Positions 35,167 through 43,537 of a stretch of 64,000 bases of DNA are shown piece by piece. Position numbers and translations under genes: made by a program. This DNA is from Deinococcus sonorensis KR-87. GTDB lineage: Bacteria > Deinococcota > Deinococci > Deinococcales > Deinococcaceae. Numbering within the stretch: the first letter of the stretch is position 1; each line of letters begins with the position of its first letter. The notes under the pieces were generated by a model that saw only the letters and a list, made by a program, of their open reading frames with translations, made no database searches and was not told the DNA's origin. The stretch lies in the NCBI RefSeq assembly GCF_040256395.1, contig NZ_CP158299.1, positions 650,001-714,000 on the forward strand, read 5' to 3'.

Positions 35167-36324
35167 ATGACCGACCTGATGCGTGAACAGCCCCGGCCGT
35201 CCACCCCCGCCAGCCCCGACCCCAGCGCCAGCGCCGACCTTCAACCGGCCATGTCCACGCCCGCCCTGATGCGGGCACTGCCGGGCCTGTTTCTGGTGGC
35301 GGTGGTGGGGGCCGGCGCCGTGCTGTCCGTGCTGGGCGACAAGGGCGCCAAGATCTGGGTGCGGCCGGTGGGCCAGAGCGTGATGCAGGGCAGCGCCCAG
35401 GCCACCTTCGAGCACAACTATGACGCCCACCACCCGGTGCGTGATCCCGGCATCGACACCTGGGGGCTGATCAACTACGCGCTGTTCCGCGAGGGACGGC
35501 CTGGCGTGCTGATCGGGGACGGCGACTGGCTCTACACCACTGAGGAGTTCCTGACCACCCCCGACGATGCCCGGGAGGTGACCAGCAAACTCCAGTACAT
35601 CCGGCAGGTGCGCGATCAGCTGGCCGCCCACGGCACCCGGCTGGTGGTGGCGCTGGTGCCGGCCAAGGCGCGGGTGTACTCAGAGCATCTGGGCCGCTAC
35701 CGCGTGCCTGCAGTCAAGGCCCAGGTGTACCAGCAGTTCCTCCAGCGGCTGGCACACCTGAACATTCCCGCACCGAACCTGCAAGGCGCGCTGCAGGCGG
35801 CCAAGCCGCAGGGCGACGTGTTCCTGCATACCGACACCCACTGGACTCCGCTCGGCGCCAGCGCCGCCGCCCGCAGCGTGGCGGCCAGCATCCGCCAGCA
35901 CTATCCGGATCTGCAGCTGCCGCACAACACCTTTGAGACCACGACCCGTCCGGCCACCTCCTACTCGGGTGACCTGCTGAGCTTCGTGCGGGTGGGCGCC
36001 CTTAAGGACCGGATGGGGCCGCAGCGTGAGCCGCTGAGCATCCCAGCGACCACCCGCACGGACGACGCGGGCGGCGGCCTGCTCGGCGACGACGCGGTGG
36101 CGGTCACACTGGTGGGTACGAGTTACAGCGCGATTCAGAGCTGGAATTTCGAGGGGGCCCTCAAGACGGCCGTGGCCAGCGACGTGCTGAACGTTTCCCT
36201 TGAGGGCAAGGGCCCGATCGTGCCGATGCAGCAGTACCTCACCAGCGAGACCTTCCGCACCCAGCCGCCTCAGCTGCTGATCTGGGAAATTCCGGAACGG
36301 TTCCTGGACACGCCCACGCCCTGA
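35167..36324 (+). CDS. algJ: AlgJ-like SGNH O-acetyltransferase
   Basis: A 385-residue protein with a cytoplasmic N-terminus rich in Pro and Ser, one membrane anchor (about residues 45-65) and a periplasmic SGNH-type domain. The catalytic Asp-His pair is in HTDTHWTPLGA near residue 225, and the nucleophile Ser is probably in VGTSYSAIQSW near residue 315. GDWLYTTEEF near residue 120 is also typical. ATG 35167 is preferred because TGAGG precedes it by 8 nt; ATG 35134, one base after the algI stop, is the alternative. It should acetylate polymer using acetyl groups delivered by AlgI. Confidence 0.85.
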   Translation: MTDLMREQPRPSTPASPDPSASADLQPAMSTPALMRALPGLFLVAVVGAGAVLSVLGDKGAKIWVRPVGQSVMQGSAQATFEHNYDAHHPVRDPGIDTWGLINYALFREGRPGVLIGDGDWLYTTEEFLTTPDDAREVTSKLQYIRQVRDQLAAHGTRLVVALVPAKARVYSEHLGRYRVPAVKAQVYQQFLQRLAHLNIPAPNLQGALQAAKPQGDVFLHTDTHWTPLGASAAARSVAASIRQHYPDLQLPHNTFETTTRPATSYSGDLLSFVRVGALKDRMGPQREPLSIPATTRTDDAGGGLLGDDAVAVTLVGTSYSAIQSWNFEGALKTAVASDVLNVSLEGKGPIVPMQQYLTSETFRTQPPQLLIWEIPERFLDTPTP

Positions 36325-36357
36325 CCCCTCACCAGCCCCGTCTTCAGGAGGCGACCA

Positions 36358-37645
36358 ATGAAGAAGATGCAGACCACCTTGTTGCTGCTGGCCGTGGGGG
36401 GCACCCTGGCCCTGGCCCGGGCCGGCACCGCCGCTGCCGACGTCACCGGCACATGGACGCACCTACGAACCGTGCGCCAAGGTGGCGGACATGACCTTCG
36501 GCACCGACGGCTGGATGTTCGAGCCGTGGGAATTCAACGACACCTTCTCGTTCAGTGCCACCGCCGCCCTGCAAGAGCTGAACGAAGCCTTCCGGGCCAG
36601 GGGCAGCACCCTGGTGCTGGTGCCGGTGCCGTCGCGGCCGTACAAGTACCTGTCCAAGATTGACCCCACCCTCTACCCGAACCTGAAGTTCTCTCCCGAG
36701 ACGTACAAGCAGAGCTGGCAGACCATGATCCAGGCGGCCCGGGCCACCGGCGTGACGGTGGTCGACCTGCTGCCGTCCGTGGAGAACTACAGCACCAGCG
36801 AGACCGGCGAGGAGTTCTTCTACCCGCGCGACCACCACTGGACCACCTCCGGCGTGCAGGTCATCGCGCCGGTGGTCGCTCAGGCCATCAGCGCGCTGAA
36901 ATTGCCGGGGCTGAACAAGCTGACCGTCAAGATGGACGGTTTCTCGCTGAAGAAGGAAGGCTTCAACTCCGGTGCCTTCGCCGACCGCTACACCAAAGCC
37001 TGCGGCTCGCGGGCGGCCTCGTCGCCCGCCTACAAGGTGCGCTACACCAAGCAGACCGGCCTGCTGGACGACACGGTGGCCACCATCGGCGTGTTCGGCG
37101 ACAGCTTCGGGCTGGCTTATCCGGACAACAACTTTGCGCCGCTGCTGGAATGGAACACCAAACTCAACACGGTCAATTACTCGCTGGCCGGCGGCGGCTC
37201 CCTCGGCGCGCTGACCGGGTACCTCGCCGACCCGGCCGTCAACCACAGCCTGCCCCAGGTCGTGGTGGTACCGTTCATGGGCGCAGTCCCCAATGACGCG
37301 AATCAGTACCGGCAGATCACCGCCACGCTGCGCGGCTGCCCAGGGCCGGTCCAGGCTGTGCAGTCCGCCGCCGAGGCCGCTGTCACCTTCCAGGCGGATG
37401 GAGCGGCGCACAGCGCGGTGCATCTGGCATTCACTCAGGACACCCAGAAGGTCAAACTGACGCTGGATTACCAGGACGGGACCAGCGAGAAGATGACCCT
37501 CAACCGCAGCAACGCCGACTATTTCAAGGGCGACCGGCGCAACTTCTACGTCAGCCTGCCGGCCGACAGAACGGTCAAGGACCTGCAGGTCAGCACCGAC
37601 CACGCCATGAATCCCCAGGACAGCGTCAGCCTATGCAAGCGCTGA
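36358..37645 (+). CDS. algX: AlgX-like O-acetyltransferase with apparent frameshift after the signal peptide
   Basis: A signal peptide in one frame (MKKMQTTLLLLAVGG... from ATG 36358, with GGAGG upstream) is continued by the mature domain in another frame. The mature frame can be read back from GTG 36482 as TYEPCAKVADMTFGTDGW, joining the first frame near 36454. One base too many in 36445-36465 would explain it. The mature part is a normal AlgX-type SGNH domain: GTDGWMFEPW, FFYPRDHHWTTSG (Asp-His) and GVFGDSFGLAY (Ser), then a C-terminal beta domain. Translation from GTG 36482 alone would give a protein with no export signal. It could be a sequencing error, a true mutation or recoding. Its end overlaps the next gene by 13 nt. 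Confidence 0.75.
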
Positions 37646-38958
37646 CCCTGGCTTCTCCATTGTCTTTCCGGCGGGCCGCGCTGATTCCTGTGCTGCGAGC
37701 AGCGCTGCTGGCGCTGCTGGCCGGTGCCGGTGGCGCTGCCGCCCGTTCGGACGATCCGGCGCTGTGCGACGCCGTCCGGAATCCCAAAGGTTCCACCTAC
37801 ATCACCCGCGTGGGCGACACCTATCTGGTCAAACCGGAATTTGACATGTATCGCCAGCTCAACGACACCGACCGGCAGAACCTGCAGGAGTTCGGACGGA
37901 TGCTCCGACGCGAGGGCGTGACGCTGATCGTGAACCCGGTGCCGTTCAAGGCCTCCCTGCTGTACGACGCGCAGCATCCGCCGGAGAACAAATACAACCC
38001 GGTCCAGGCCCGGCAACAGTATCAGGCAGAGGTTGCGGCCATGCGCGAGGCCGGCATAGTGGTGCAGGACCTGGACGCCCTGGCCCGCAGCATGCCGGCC
38101 GGGCAGACCTTCTTTGCGCGCCGCGACCATCACTGGACCAGCGCCGCCCTGGAACTGACCGCCCAGAAGACGGCGGAGGCGGTCATCGGTCTGGGGCGCG
38201 GCTACCCCAAGCAGGCCACGGTGGATCTGCAACGCGAAACCCGAAACTACGGCGGCTCCATTGCCGACGAACTGCAGAAGCACTGTCAGTACAGCTTTCC
38301 GTCCAGCGAACAGCGCGTGTTCTATAAGGCCGTGACCAGCGGCTCCGGCGATCTGCTGGGCGACGAGCCGATTGACATCTACGCCATCGGTGACAGCTTC
38401 AGCATCGATTACTTCGGCTTTCCGCAGGTGGTGAGTGCGCTGCTCAAGGCCCCGATCCAGAACATGAGCATCAACGGCGGCGGCTGCTGTTCGGCGTTTC
38501 CCGCGCTGTACGCCAGCCTGGGGCCCCAGGACCACAAGCCCTCCATCCTGATCTGGACGTCACTGAACGTGCTGATGGGGTCCAACGAGACGCGCGAGTA
38601 CAAGCCGACCTTCTACAGCGCCTATCACACCTCCAGCCCGCTGGCCACCGCCACGGTCGACACGCCGAATGCCCAGCCGACCACCATGAACGTGCCGCTC
38701 GACAAGACGGCGCGCTATTACCTGCGCGTGACCTTCACCGGCAAAAAGACCCAGAACTACAGCCTGACGCTCCACTACAGCGGCGCCGAGGAGAAGGTGG
38801 CGGTCTGGAGAAAAGACGAAGCGGTCAAGGACCGCTACACCACCAGCTTCTACTACGAGCTCAAGCCGGAGCAGAGCACCCTGGAGTCGGTGCGCGTGAC
38901 CTCTGACAGCGGCGACGGCTACCAGGTGTCGGTGTTCCGGTACGACCGCCTACCCTGA
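37633..38958 (+). CDS. Second AlgX-like SGNH O-acetyltransferase
   Basis: A 441-residue exported protein with a signal peptide (about residues 1-36, ending GAGGAAA). The SGNH domain shows YLVKPEFDMYRQ near residue 65, the Asp-His motif FFARRDHHWTSAA near residue 160, and the nucleophile segment YAIGDSFSIDYFGF near residue 250. A C-terminal beta domain (about 340-441) may bind the polymer, as the CBM of Pseudomonas AlgX does. It is the fifth and last gene of the acetylation operon. Possession of two AlgX-like proteins suggests different acetylation sites or redundancy covering the frameshifted copy. Confidence 0.82.
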   Translation: MQALTLASPLSFRRAALIPVLRAALLALLAGAGGAAARSDDPALCDAVRNPKGSTYITRVGDTYLVKPEFDMYRQLNDTDRQNLQEFGRMLRREGVTLIVNPVPFKASLLYDAQHPPENKYNPVQARQQYQAEVAAMREAGIVVQDLDALARSMPAGQTFFARRDHHWTSAALELTAQKTAEAVIGLGRGYPKQATVDLQRETRNYGGSIADELQKHCQYSFPSSEQRVFYKAVTSGSGDLLGDEPIDIYAIGDSFSIDYFGFPQVVSALLKAPIQNMSINGGGCCSAFPALYASLGPQDHKPSILIWTSLNVLMGSNETREYKPTFYSAYHTSSPLATATVDTPNAQPTTMNVPLDKTARYYLRVTFTGKKTQNYSLTLHYSGAEEKVAVWRKDEAVKDRYTTSFYYELKPEQSTLESVRVTSDSGDGYQVSVFRYDRLP

Positions 38959-38972
38959 CTCGCACCATCAGC

Positions 38973-39002
38973 AAGGGGCCGGCATATACGTGCCGGCCCC
39001 TT
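38973..39002. terminator. Convergent terminator hairpin
   Basis: A perfect 12-bp stem (38973-38984 with 38991-39002) with a 6-nt loop lies between the acetylation operon and the convergent regulator gene. Confidence 0.8.
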
Positions 39003-39021
39003 CGCTGTTCAGCTGGTGAAG

Positions 39022-41523
39022 TTACAGGAGCGCAGCAGCCCCGGCGGCGTAGCCCTCCGCCGGATGGTGGACGGCCGTCCCCACCGGCAGCAGTTCACGA
39101 CCGCCCACCACCAGCCGGCCCAGGCTCATCGACAGGTCAATGGCGCGCACGCTGCAGATCAGCTGCCGGGCGCCCGCCACGTCCAGCTGGAAATGGTGCT
39201 CCATCCAGCTGGCCACCCCGACGCGCGGGTGGGCCACGTGGCTCAGCCCCTCCGCCTCGAAGCCCGTCTGCAGCTGAGGCGAGAAGACGTGGGCGGTCCG
39301 GGACCCGGCCACCTGCAGACGCAGCGGGAACGGCACCAGGCTGGGGCGCACCTCTTCCCCACTGCCGTAGGTGTCCATCCGCCAGACCAGGCTCACGTCG
39401 GTCGTGCCGAGACCCTCCGGCAGCTCGAACAGCAGGTCGAGGGTCTGGGGCGGCCCGAAACGGCCATCGCTGACCACCGTCAGCCAGCCGCCGTCCATCA
39501 GCACCGAGTAGCCCAGGTGCGACACCGGGGGCCGTACCTGCTGCACGTTGCGCGGCGGCTCGATCGGCGCGGCGTAGGCCACCGGCGCCACCGGCGTGCG
39601 GCCCGGCTGCACCAGCGGATGTGCCGCGCCGAGCGCCGACTGATGCACCTGCAGCAGCTCGCGCGCCCGCTCCGTGAGGCCGGCGCGTTCGGCGTAGTAA
39701 CTCGCCAGCCCCGGGGCCGATTCGGCGAAGGTGTCCATCAGCTGACGGCGCACGTCCTGGCGGATCAGCTGCGGCAGTTGACCGGCCAGCGTGATACGCA
39801 GGCCCTCGTTGCGGAACATGTACTGCGGCTCGCCCTCGGCCCCGGCCCGCTGCACGGTCAGGTCCGGAACGCGCAGGGCGGTGCCCGGCTCCACCTCGCA
39901 CAGCAGCTGCCGGTCCAGCGCCTCACACAGCAGCGCGTCCACCTGGGCCGGGGTCAGCTCGTTCAGCACCCGCTGCGCGACCACACGGTCAAAACTGCCG
40001 TTGATGACGCTCAGGCGGCCCATGGCTCCCTGCAACCCGGCCCGCCAGCTGTCGGCCTCGCTGCCGTAGCTCTCGCGCACCGCCTGGGGCAGCGTGGTGC
40101 CGCCAATCCGCTCCAGTTCGGTCACGCCGTCCAGCAGCGTCACCAGATGCAGCGGATTGCCGCCGCTGCGCTGCAGCAGCCGCGAGGCGCTGGCCTGCAG
40201 ACGGCGGGCCGGCTCCTGCGGAAAGCGCTGCTCCAGCGCGCGCTGAATGCTGGCCCGCGTCAGCATCGGCAGCTCAATGACGCTGCGCTGCTCAGCCGGC
40301 AGGCGCTGCCACAGGCCACGGGTCAGCGGCAGCCGGTCCGGCTGTTCCCGGCACAGCAGCAGGAACGCGCGCGGCCCCTCGCTGGGCATCTGAATCATGA
40401 ACAGCAGCAGGTCGGCCAGCTCCTGGGGGGCGTTCTGCACCTCCTCACACACCAGCAGCAGCGGCTGGGCACAGCGGGCATACGCCACCGCCAGCTTCAC
40501 CGCGTCCTCCTCCAGCGTGCCGGGGCTCAGCAGCACCCGCTGAAGAATCTCAGCACCCTCCGCGTCCGAGCAGCGGATCAACGCCTGCGCCAGCGCGGCC
40601 AGCACCAGGCGGCCGGACTTGCCACCGCCCAGCCGAAGTTCCTGCCACTGCGGATGCTGGGCCGCCACCCGCCGCACCAGATGGCTCTTCCCCATGCCGG
40701 GGGGGCCATGCAGCAGCACCAGCTGAGGCTGCTTCTGGGCCCGCTCCAGCATCGACGTCAGCAGGGCTTCCTCGTGGGGCCGCTCGAACACCACCGGGCG
40801 CGGCGCGCCACTGGGCTCCGGCTGCCGGACACGCGCAGCTGGAAGCGCTTCTGCGGCACGCGGCGCCGGGGCCGGCTCCGGCAGGCTGATGCGGGCCGGA
40901 GCCGAGGGGGCCGGCGCAGCACGCTGCTCCGCCGAGGCCGCCGAGACGGCCAGCTCTGAGGCTTCGACCTCAGGGGCATCCAGCTCGGCCGGATCGGCGA
41001 AGCCCACCGCCTCGGCCCGCGCCGAGATCAGGCGGGTGGCCCAGTCCTGTCCGGCCTGGGCGTAGCGCCAGTACACGCGCGCGAGGCTCTGCTCCACCTG
41101 CTCGCACAGCATCCAGCGCTGCTGTTCCACCCACACCTGAAACGCGGTGCTGCCCAGATCCTCCAGACCACACAGCGGCAGGCCACGCAGGGTGGCCAGC
41201 CACGACGAGAGCTGCGTCTGGTTCATCTCGGTGTCGGCCTGGGCGCGCCAGTGGTCGATGTCGGTGCCGACGCTCTCCAGATACAGCAGCTGCCGGCTGG
41301 ATGGAAAGACGTTCAGCCCGGCCGAACGGATGCGCGCCAGCTCAACCCGCAGGTTGGTGCGCGCCTCGGAGGTGTTCCAGAGCAGATCCGCGAGACGCTC
41401 GCGGTGCTGGGGCAGCTTTTCGGTGGCCAGATAGGCGATCAGGGCCACCGCTTTGGCCGACAGGGGAACAGGCTGGCCATTCTGGGTCACGTGGGCGTGG
41501 CCGAGCAGGTGAACAGTGAGCAC
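39022..41523 (-). CDS. AfsR/SARP-like transcriptional regulator with AAA ATPase domain
   Basis: An 833-residue regulator. Residues 1-90 are an OmpR-type winged-helix DNA-binding domain of the SARP kind (LLGHAHVTQNGQPVPLSAKA, LADLLWN, ARTNLRVELARIRS). A BTAD-like helical segment (about 95-180) and a Pro/Ala linker follow. An AAA/NACHT-like ATPase has Walker A HGPPGMGKSHL near 271-281 and a Walker-B-like LLLVCEEVQN. The C-terminal ~170 residues are a beta-rich domain of unknown kind. GTG 41523 has GGAGG 6 nt upstream. It sits inside the EPS cluster, whose eight tandem 11-bp repeat promoters match the known target layout of SARP proteins, so it is the leading candidate activator (inference). Confidence 0.82.
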   Translation of the reverse strand: MLTVHLLGHAHVTQNGQPVPLSAKAVALIAYLATEKLPQHRERLADLLWNTSEARTNLRVELARIRSAGLNVFPSSRQLLYLESVGTDIDHWRAQADTEMNQTQLSSWLATLRGLPLCGLEDLGSTAFQVWVEQQRWMLCEQVEQSLARVYWRYAQAGQDWATRLISARAEAVGFADPAELDAPEVEASELAVSAASAEQRAAPAPSAPARISLPEPAPAPRAAEALPAARVRQPEPSGAPRPVVFERPHEEALLTSMLERAQKQPQLVLLHGPPGMGKSHLVRRVAAQHPQWQELRLGGGKSGRLVLAALAQALIRCSDAEGAEILQRVLLSPGTLEEDAVKLAVAYARCAQPLLLVCEEVQNAPQELADLLLFMIQMPSEGPRAFLLLCREQPDRLPLTRGLWQRLPAEQRSVIELPMLTRASIQRALEQRFPQEPARRLQASASRLLQRSGGNPLHLVTLLDGVTELERIGGTTLPQAVRESYGSEADSWRAGLQGAMGRLSVINGSFDRVVAQRVLNELTPAQVDALLCEALDRQLLCEVEPGTALRVPDLTVQRAGAEGEPQYMFRNEGLRITLAGQLPQLIRQDVRRQLMDTFAESAPGLASYYAERAGLTERARELLQVHQSALGAAHPLVQPGRTPVAPVAYAAPIEPPRNVQQVRPPVSHLGYSVLMDGGWLTVVSDGRFGPPQTLDLLFELPEGLGTTDVSLVWRMDTYGSGEEVRPSLVPFPLRLQVAGSRTAHVFSPQLQTGFEAEGLSHVAHPRVGVASWMEHHFQLDVAGARQLICSVRAIDLSMSLGRLVVGGRELLPVGTAVHHPAEGYAAGAAALL

Positions 41524-41833
41524 TCAAAACCTCCAACGAGCAGGAGAACGGTTCAGGACAGCGCAGGACGCAGGAGAGGACAGATCAGGACGACTATCAA
41601 CGAACGCAGAGAAAGAGGGAATGTGCGGGGCGGCGAGGCCCCCTGTGAGAAACGGGGGATGAACCTGGCAAGCTCACGGTTCAGCCGCGTTTCACTGCGA
41701 CCTCATTGAGCCGTCTCAGCGTACCCTTCATTGTCTGACAGTTCACATCCTTAATCACGGTTTAAGGCGACCATCCTGGTTCATGAAGAAACGGCCACGG
41801 CGTCACGTCGCGTCCGCCTGCTTGAGGCGCTGG
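41524..41833. other. Intergenic region upstream of the regulator gene
   Basis: 310 nt with no convincing gene. It contains an inverted repeat CCTTAA-N7-TTAAGG at 41749-41767, which also reads as two TTAANN hexamers 11 bp apart on either strand, but without a -10 hexamer at the spacing seen in the EPS promoters. No clear promoter for the regulator was found. Confidence 0.5.
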
Positions 41834-43444
41834 TCAGGGCAGGCTGGCCACCCGTCCTGTACTCTGCGCCGTATTGTTCTCGTTGCCTCCGGTGAAGACG
41901 AAATGAGTGCCGTCCGTCGCGGCTGCCACACCTGACACGCGGGCGAACGGCAGAGGCGTCCATTCGGTCCAGGTATTGGTGGCCGGGTTATAGGCAGAGA
42001 CGTCGGAAATGGCCACATTGTGAGCCGTTTCGCCACCGGCCACCAGTATACGTCCTTGCCACACAAAGGTGGAGTTGGCGATGTGGCTGCGTGCCCGGGG
42101 CAGCGACGCCAGCGTGGTCCAGCGGTCGCTGGCCGGGTCGTAGCGGTACACGTCACTGCGGGTGACCAGGGCGGCATCGTGGCCATTCTGCCCGCCGATG
42201 GCGTAGATGAAGCCGTCCAGCACCACCGAGCCCAGGTGATTGCGCGGCGCGGGCATCGGGGCGGCCACCGTCCAGGCGGTGGCCTGTCCCGCCAGGTCCA
42301 GCACGTAGTGGTCGGCGATGTCGGCGGTCCGGGCCTGGTTGGTGCCCCCGAAGTAGTGCAGTTTGCCGTTCAGGTATTCCAGCTGACCGGCCGCGCTGGT
42401 GACCGGCAGGTCCGGGAGCCGGGTGTAGCTGTTGGCGGCCGGGTCGTAACGCCAGACCGCCCGGGTGCCGAACACCTGCGCCGTCCAGGTGCTGTTGGCC
42501 ACATAACCGCCCGCGTAGTAGATGAAAGTACCGTCGGTGGTCATGCCGGCGTGGGTGGCCCCGTGATCCGGCATGGGTGCGATGGAAGCCCAGCGGTTCA
42601 CGGCCGGGTCGTAGACGTAGGCACGGTCGGTGGGGGTGCAGCAGCTCTTGAGGCTGTCGAAGCCGCCGAAGGTGTAGAGCTTGCCCTTCACCACCCGCCC
42701 CTGCGCTTCCGATACCCCCTGAGGCTGGGCGGCCATGCTGCTGTAGCTGAGGGTGGGTGGCGGCGGGGGGGGCGGGGGCGGCGTCGGGGCCGGACAGGAC
42801 AGCACCGGGTCGGCCCAGTCGGCATGGTCAAAGCCAATGCCGTCGCCCGCGTCGGTGACCACCAGCCGCAGCGTCTGCACGCCGCTCAGGTCGGCCGTCA
42901 GCACGTTGGCCGCCGCGCCGCCCTTCAGCACGCCGCTGTCCGAGAGCTTCCGGGTGGTGCCGTCCCAGACTTGGAACACCACGCTCCCCTTGCTGCCTAC
43001 CTCGGAGTCCACGCCGACCTTGACCGTGAGCTTGGTGCAGTGCCCACCCAGGGTGTAACTGAGGTCCGAGGCCGCGTGAACGCCCAGACCACGGCCGTAG
43101 GCCACGCCGCCAATACGGAGCGGCTGACCATCTCCGGCCGCCGCCTCGCCGTTGCTGCGGTCCCGTTCCACCGGCCCCCAGCTGTTGCTGGCGGCGCTCC
43201 AGTTCAGCTCGGACAGCGCGTGGTCGCCGTATTCGGGCAGTGGCTGGGTTCCCGGCGCATTGGTCCACAACACGCGCGCGCCGTTGGCGTAAGGTGTTCC
43301 GGCATAGGGATCGGTGCTGCCCGGCCCGGGCGTGACCGGTGGGTTCTGGCTGCAGGCCGCCAGGATGGCGAGGGTGCCGAGCAGCAGGCCGGCGTTCCGG
43401 GGCCACCCGCGGCCGGGCCGCTGTTCCTGTCTGTATTCACTCAT
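41834..43444 (-). CDS. NPCBM and kelch-repeat lipoprotein
   Basis: A 536-residue lipoprotein with a signal peptide and lipobox ILAACSQN (Cys about 31). An NPCBM-type carbohydrate-binding domain covers about residues 70-215 (SNSWGPVERDRSNGE, GLGVHAASDLSYTLGGHC, VVTDAGDGIGFDHADWAD), closely like that of the 30939 protein. A poly-Pro linker follows, then a six-bladed kelch propeller (about 230-535) with repeated GG...YDP units such as FGGFDSL, YDPAVNRWASIAPMP and YAIGGQNGH. Kelch propellers can be glycan oxidases or binding scaffolds; no oxidase residues were identified. Probably surface-exposed and EPS-associated. Confidence 0.82.
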   Translation of the reverse strand: MSEYRQEQRPGRGWPRNAGLLLGTLAILAACSQNPPVTPGPGSTDPYAGTPYANGARVLWTNAPGTQPLPEYGDHALSELNWSAASNSWGPVERDRSNGEAAAGDGQPLRIGGVAYGRGLGVHAASDLSYTLGGHCTKLTVKVGVDSEVGSKGSVVFQVWDGTTRKLSDSGVLKGGAAANVLTADLSGVQTLRLVVTDAGDGIGFDHADWADPVLSCPAPTPPPPPPPPPTLSYSSMAAQPQGVSEAQGRVVKGKLYTFGGFDSLKSCCTPTDRAYVYDPAVNRWASIAPMPDHGATHAGMTTDGTFIYYAGGYVANSTWTAQVFGTRAVWRYDPAANSYTRLPDLPVTSAAGQLEYLNGKLHYFGGTNQARTADIADHYVLDLAGQATAWTVAAPMPAPRNHLGSVVLDGFIYAIGGQNGHDAALVTRSDVYRYDPASDRWTTLASLPRARSHIANSTFVWQGRILVAGGETAHNVAISDVSAYNPATNTWTEWTPLPFARVSGVAAATDGTHFVFTGGNENNTAQSTGRVASLP

Positions 43445-43537
43445 GTGGGCTGCCTTCCGTGGAGCGGTGTGGGGTAGAGCGCGGGCCAGTCCCCGCAGCA
43501 GTTCGGCAGGTGACTGGCCCAGGCGCCGGGATGACGC

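Noticed and set aside
41749..41767. Possible ninth EPS tandem-repeat site upstream of the regulator gene
   Set aside because: Two TTAANN hexamers are 11 bp apart, but the sequence is an inverted repeat that reads the same way on both strands, the boxes lack the CG end, and no -10 hexamer lies at the right distance.
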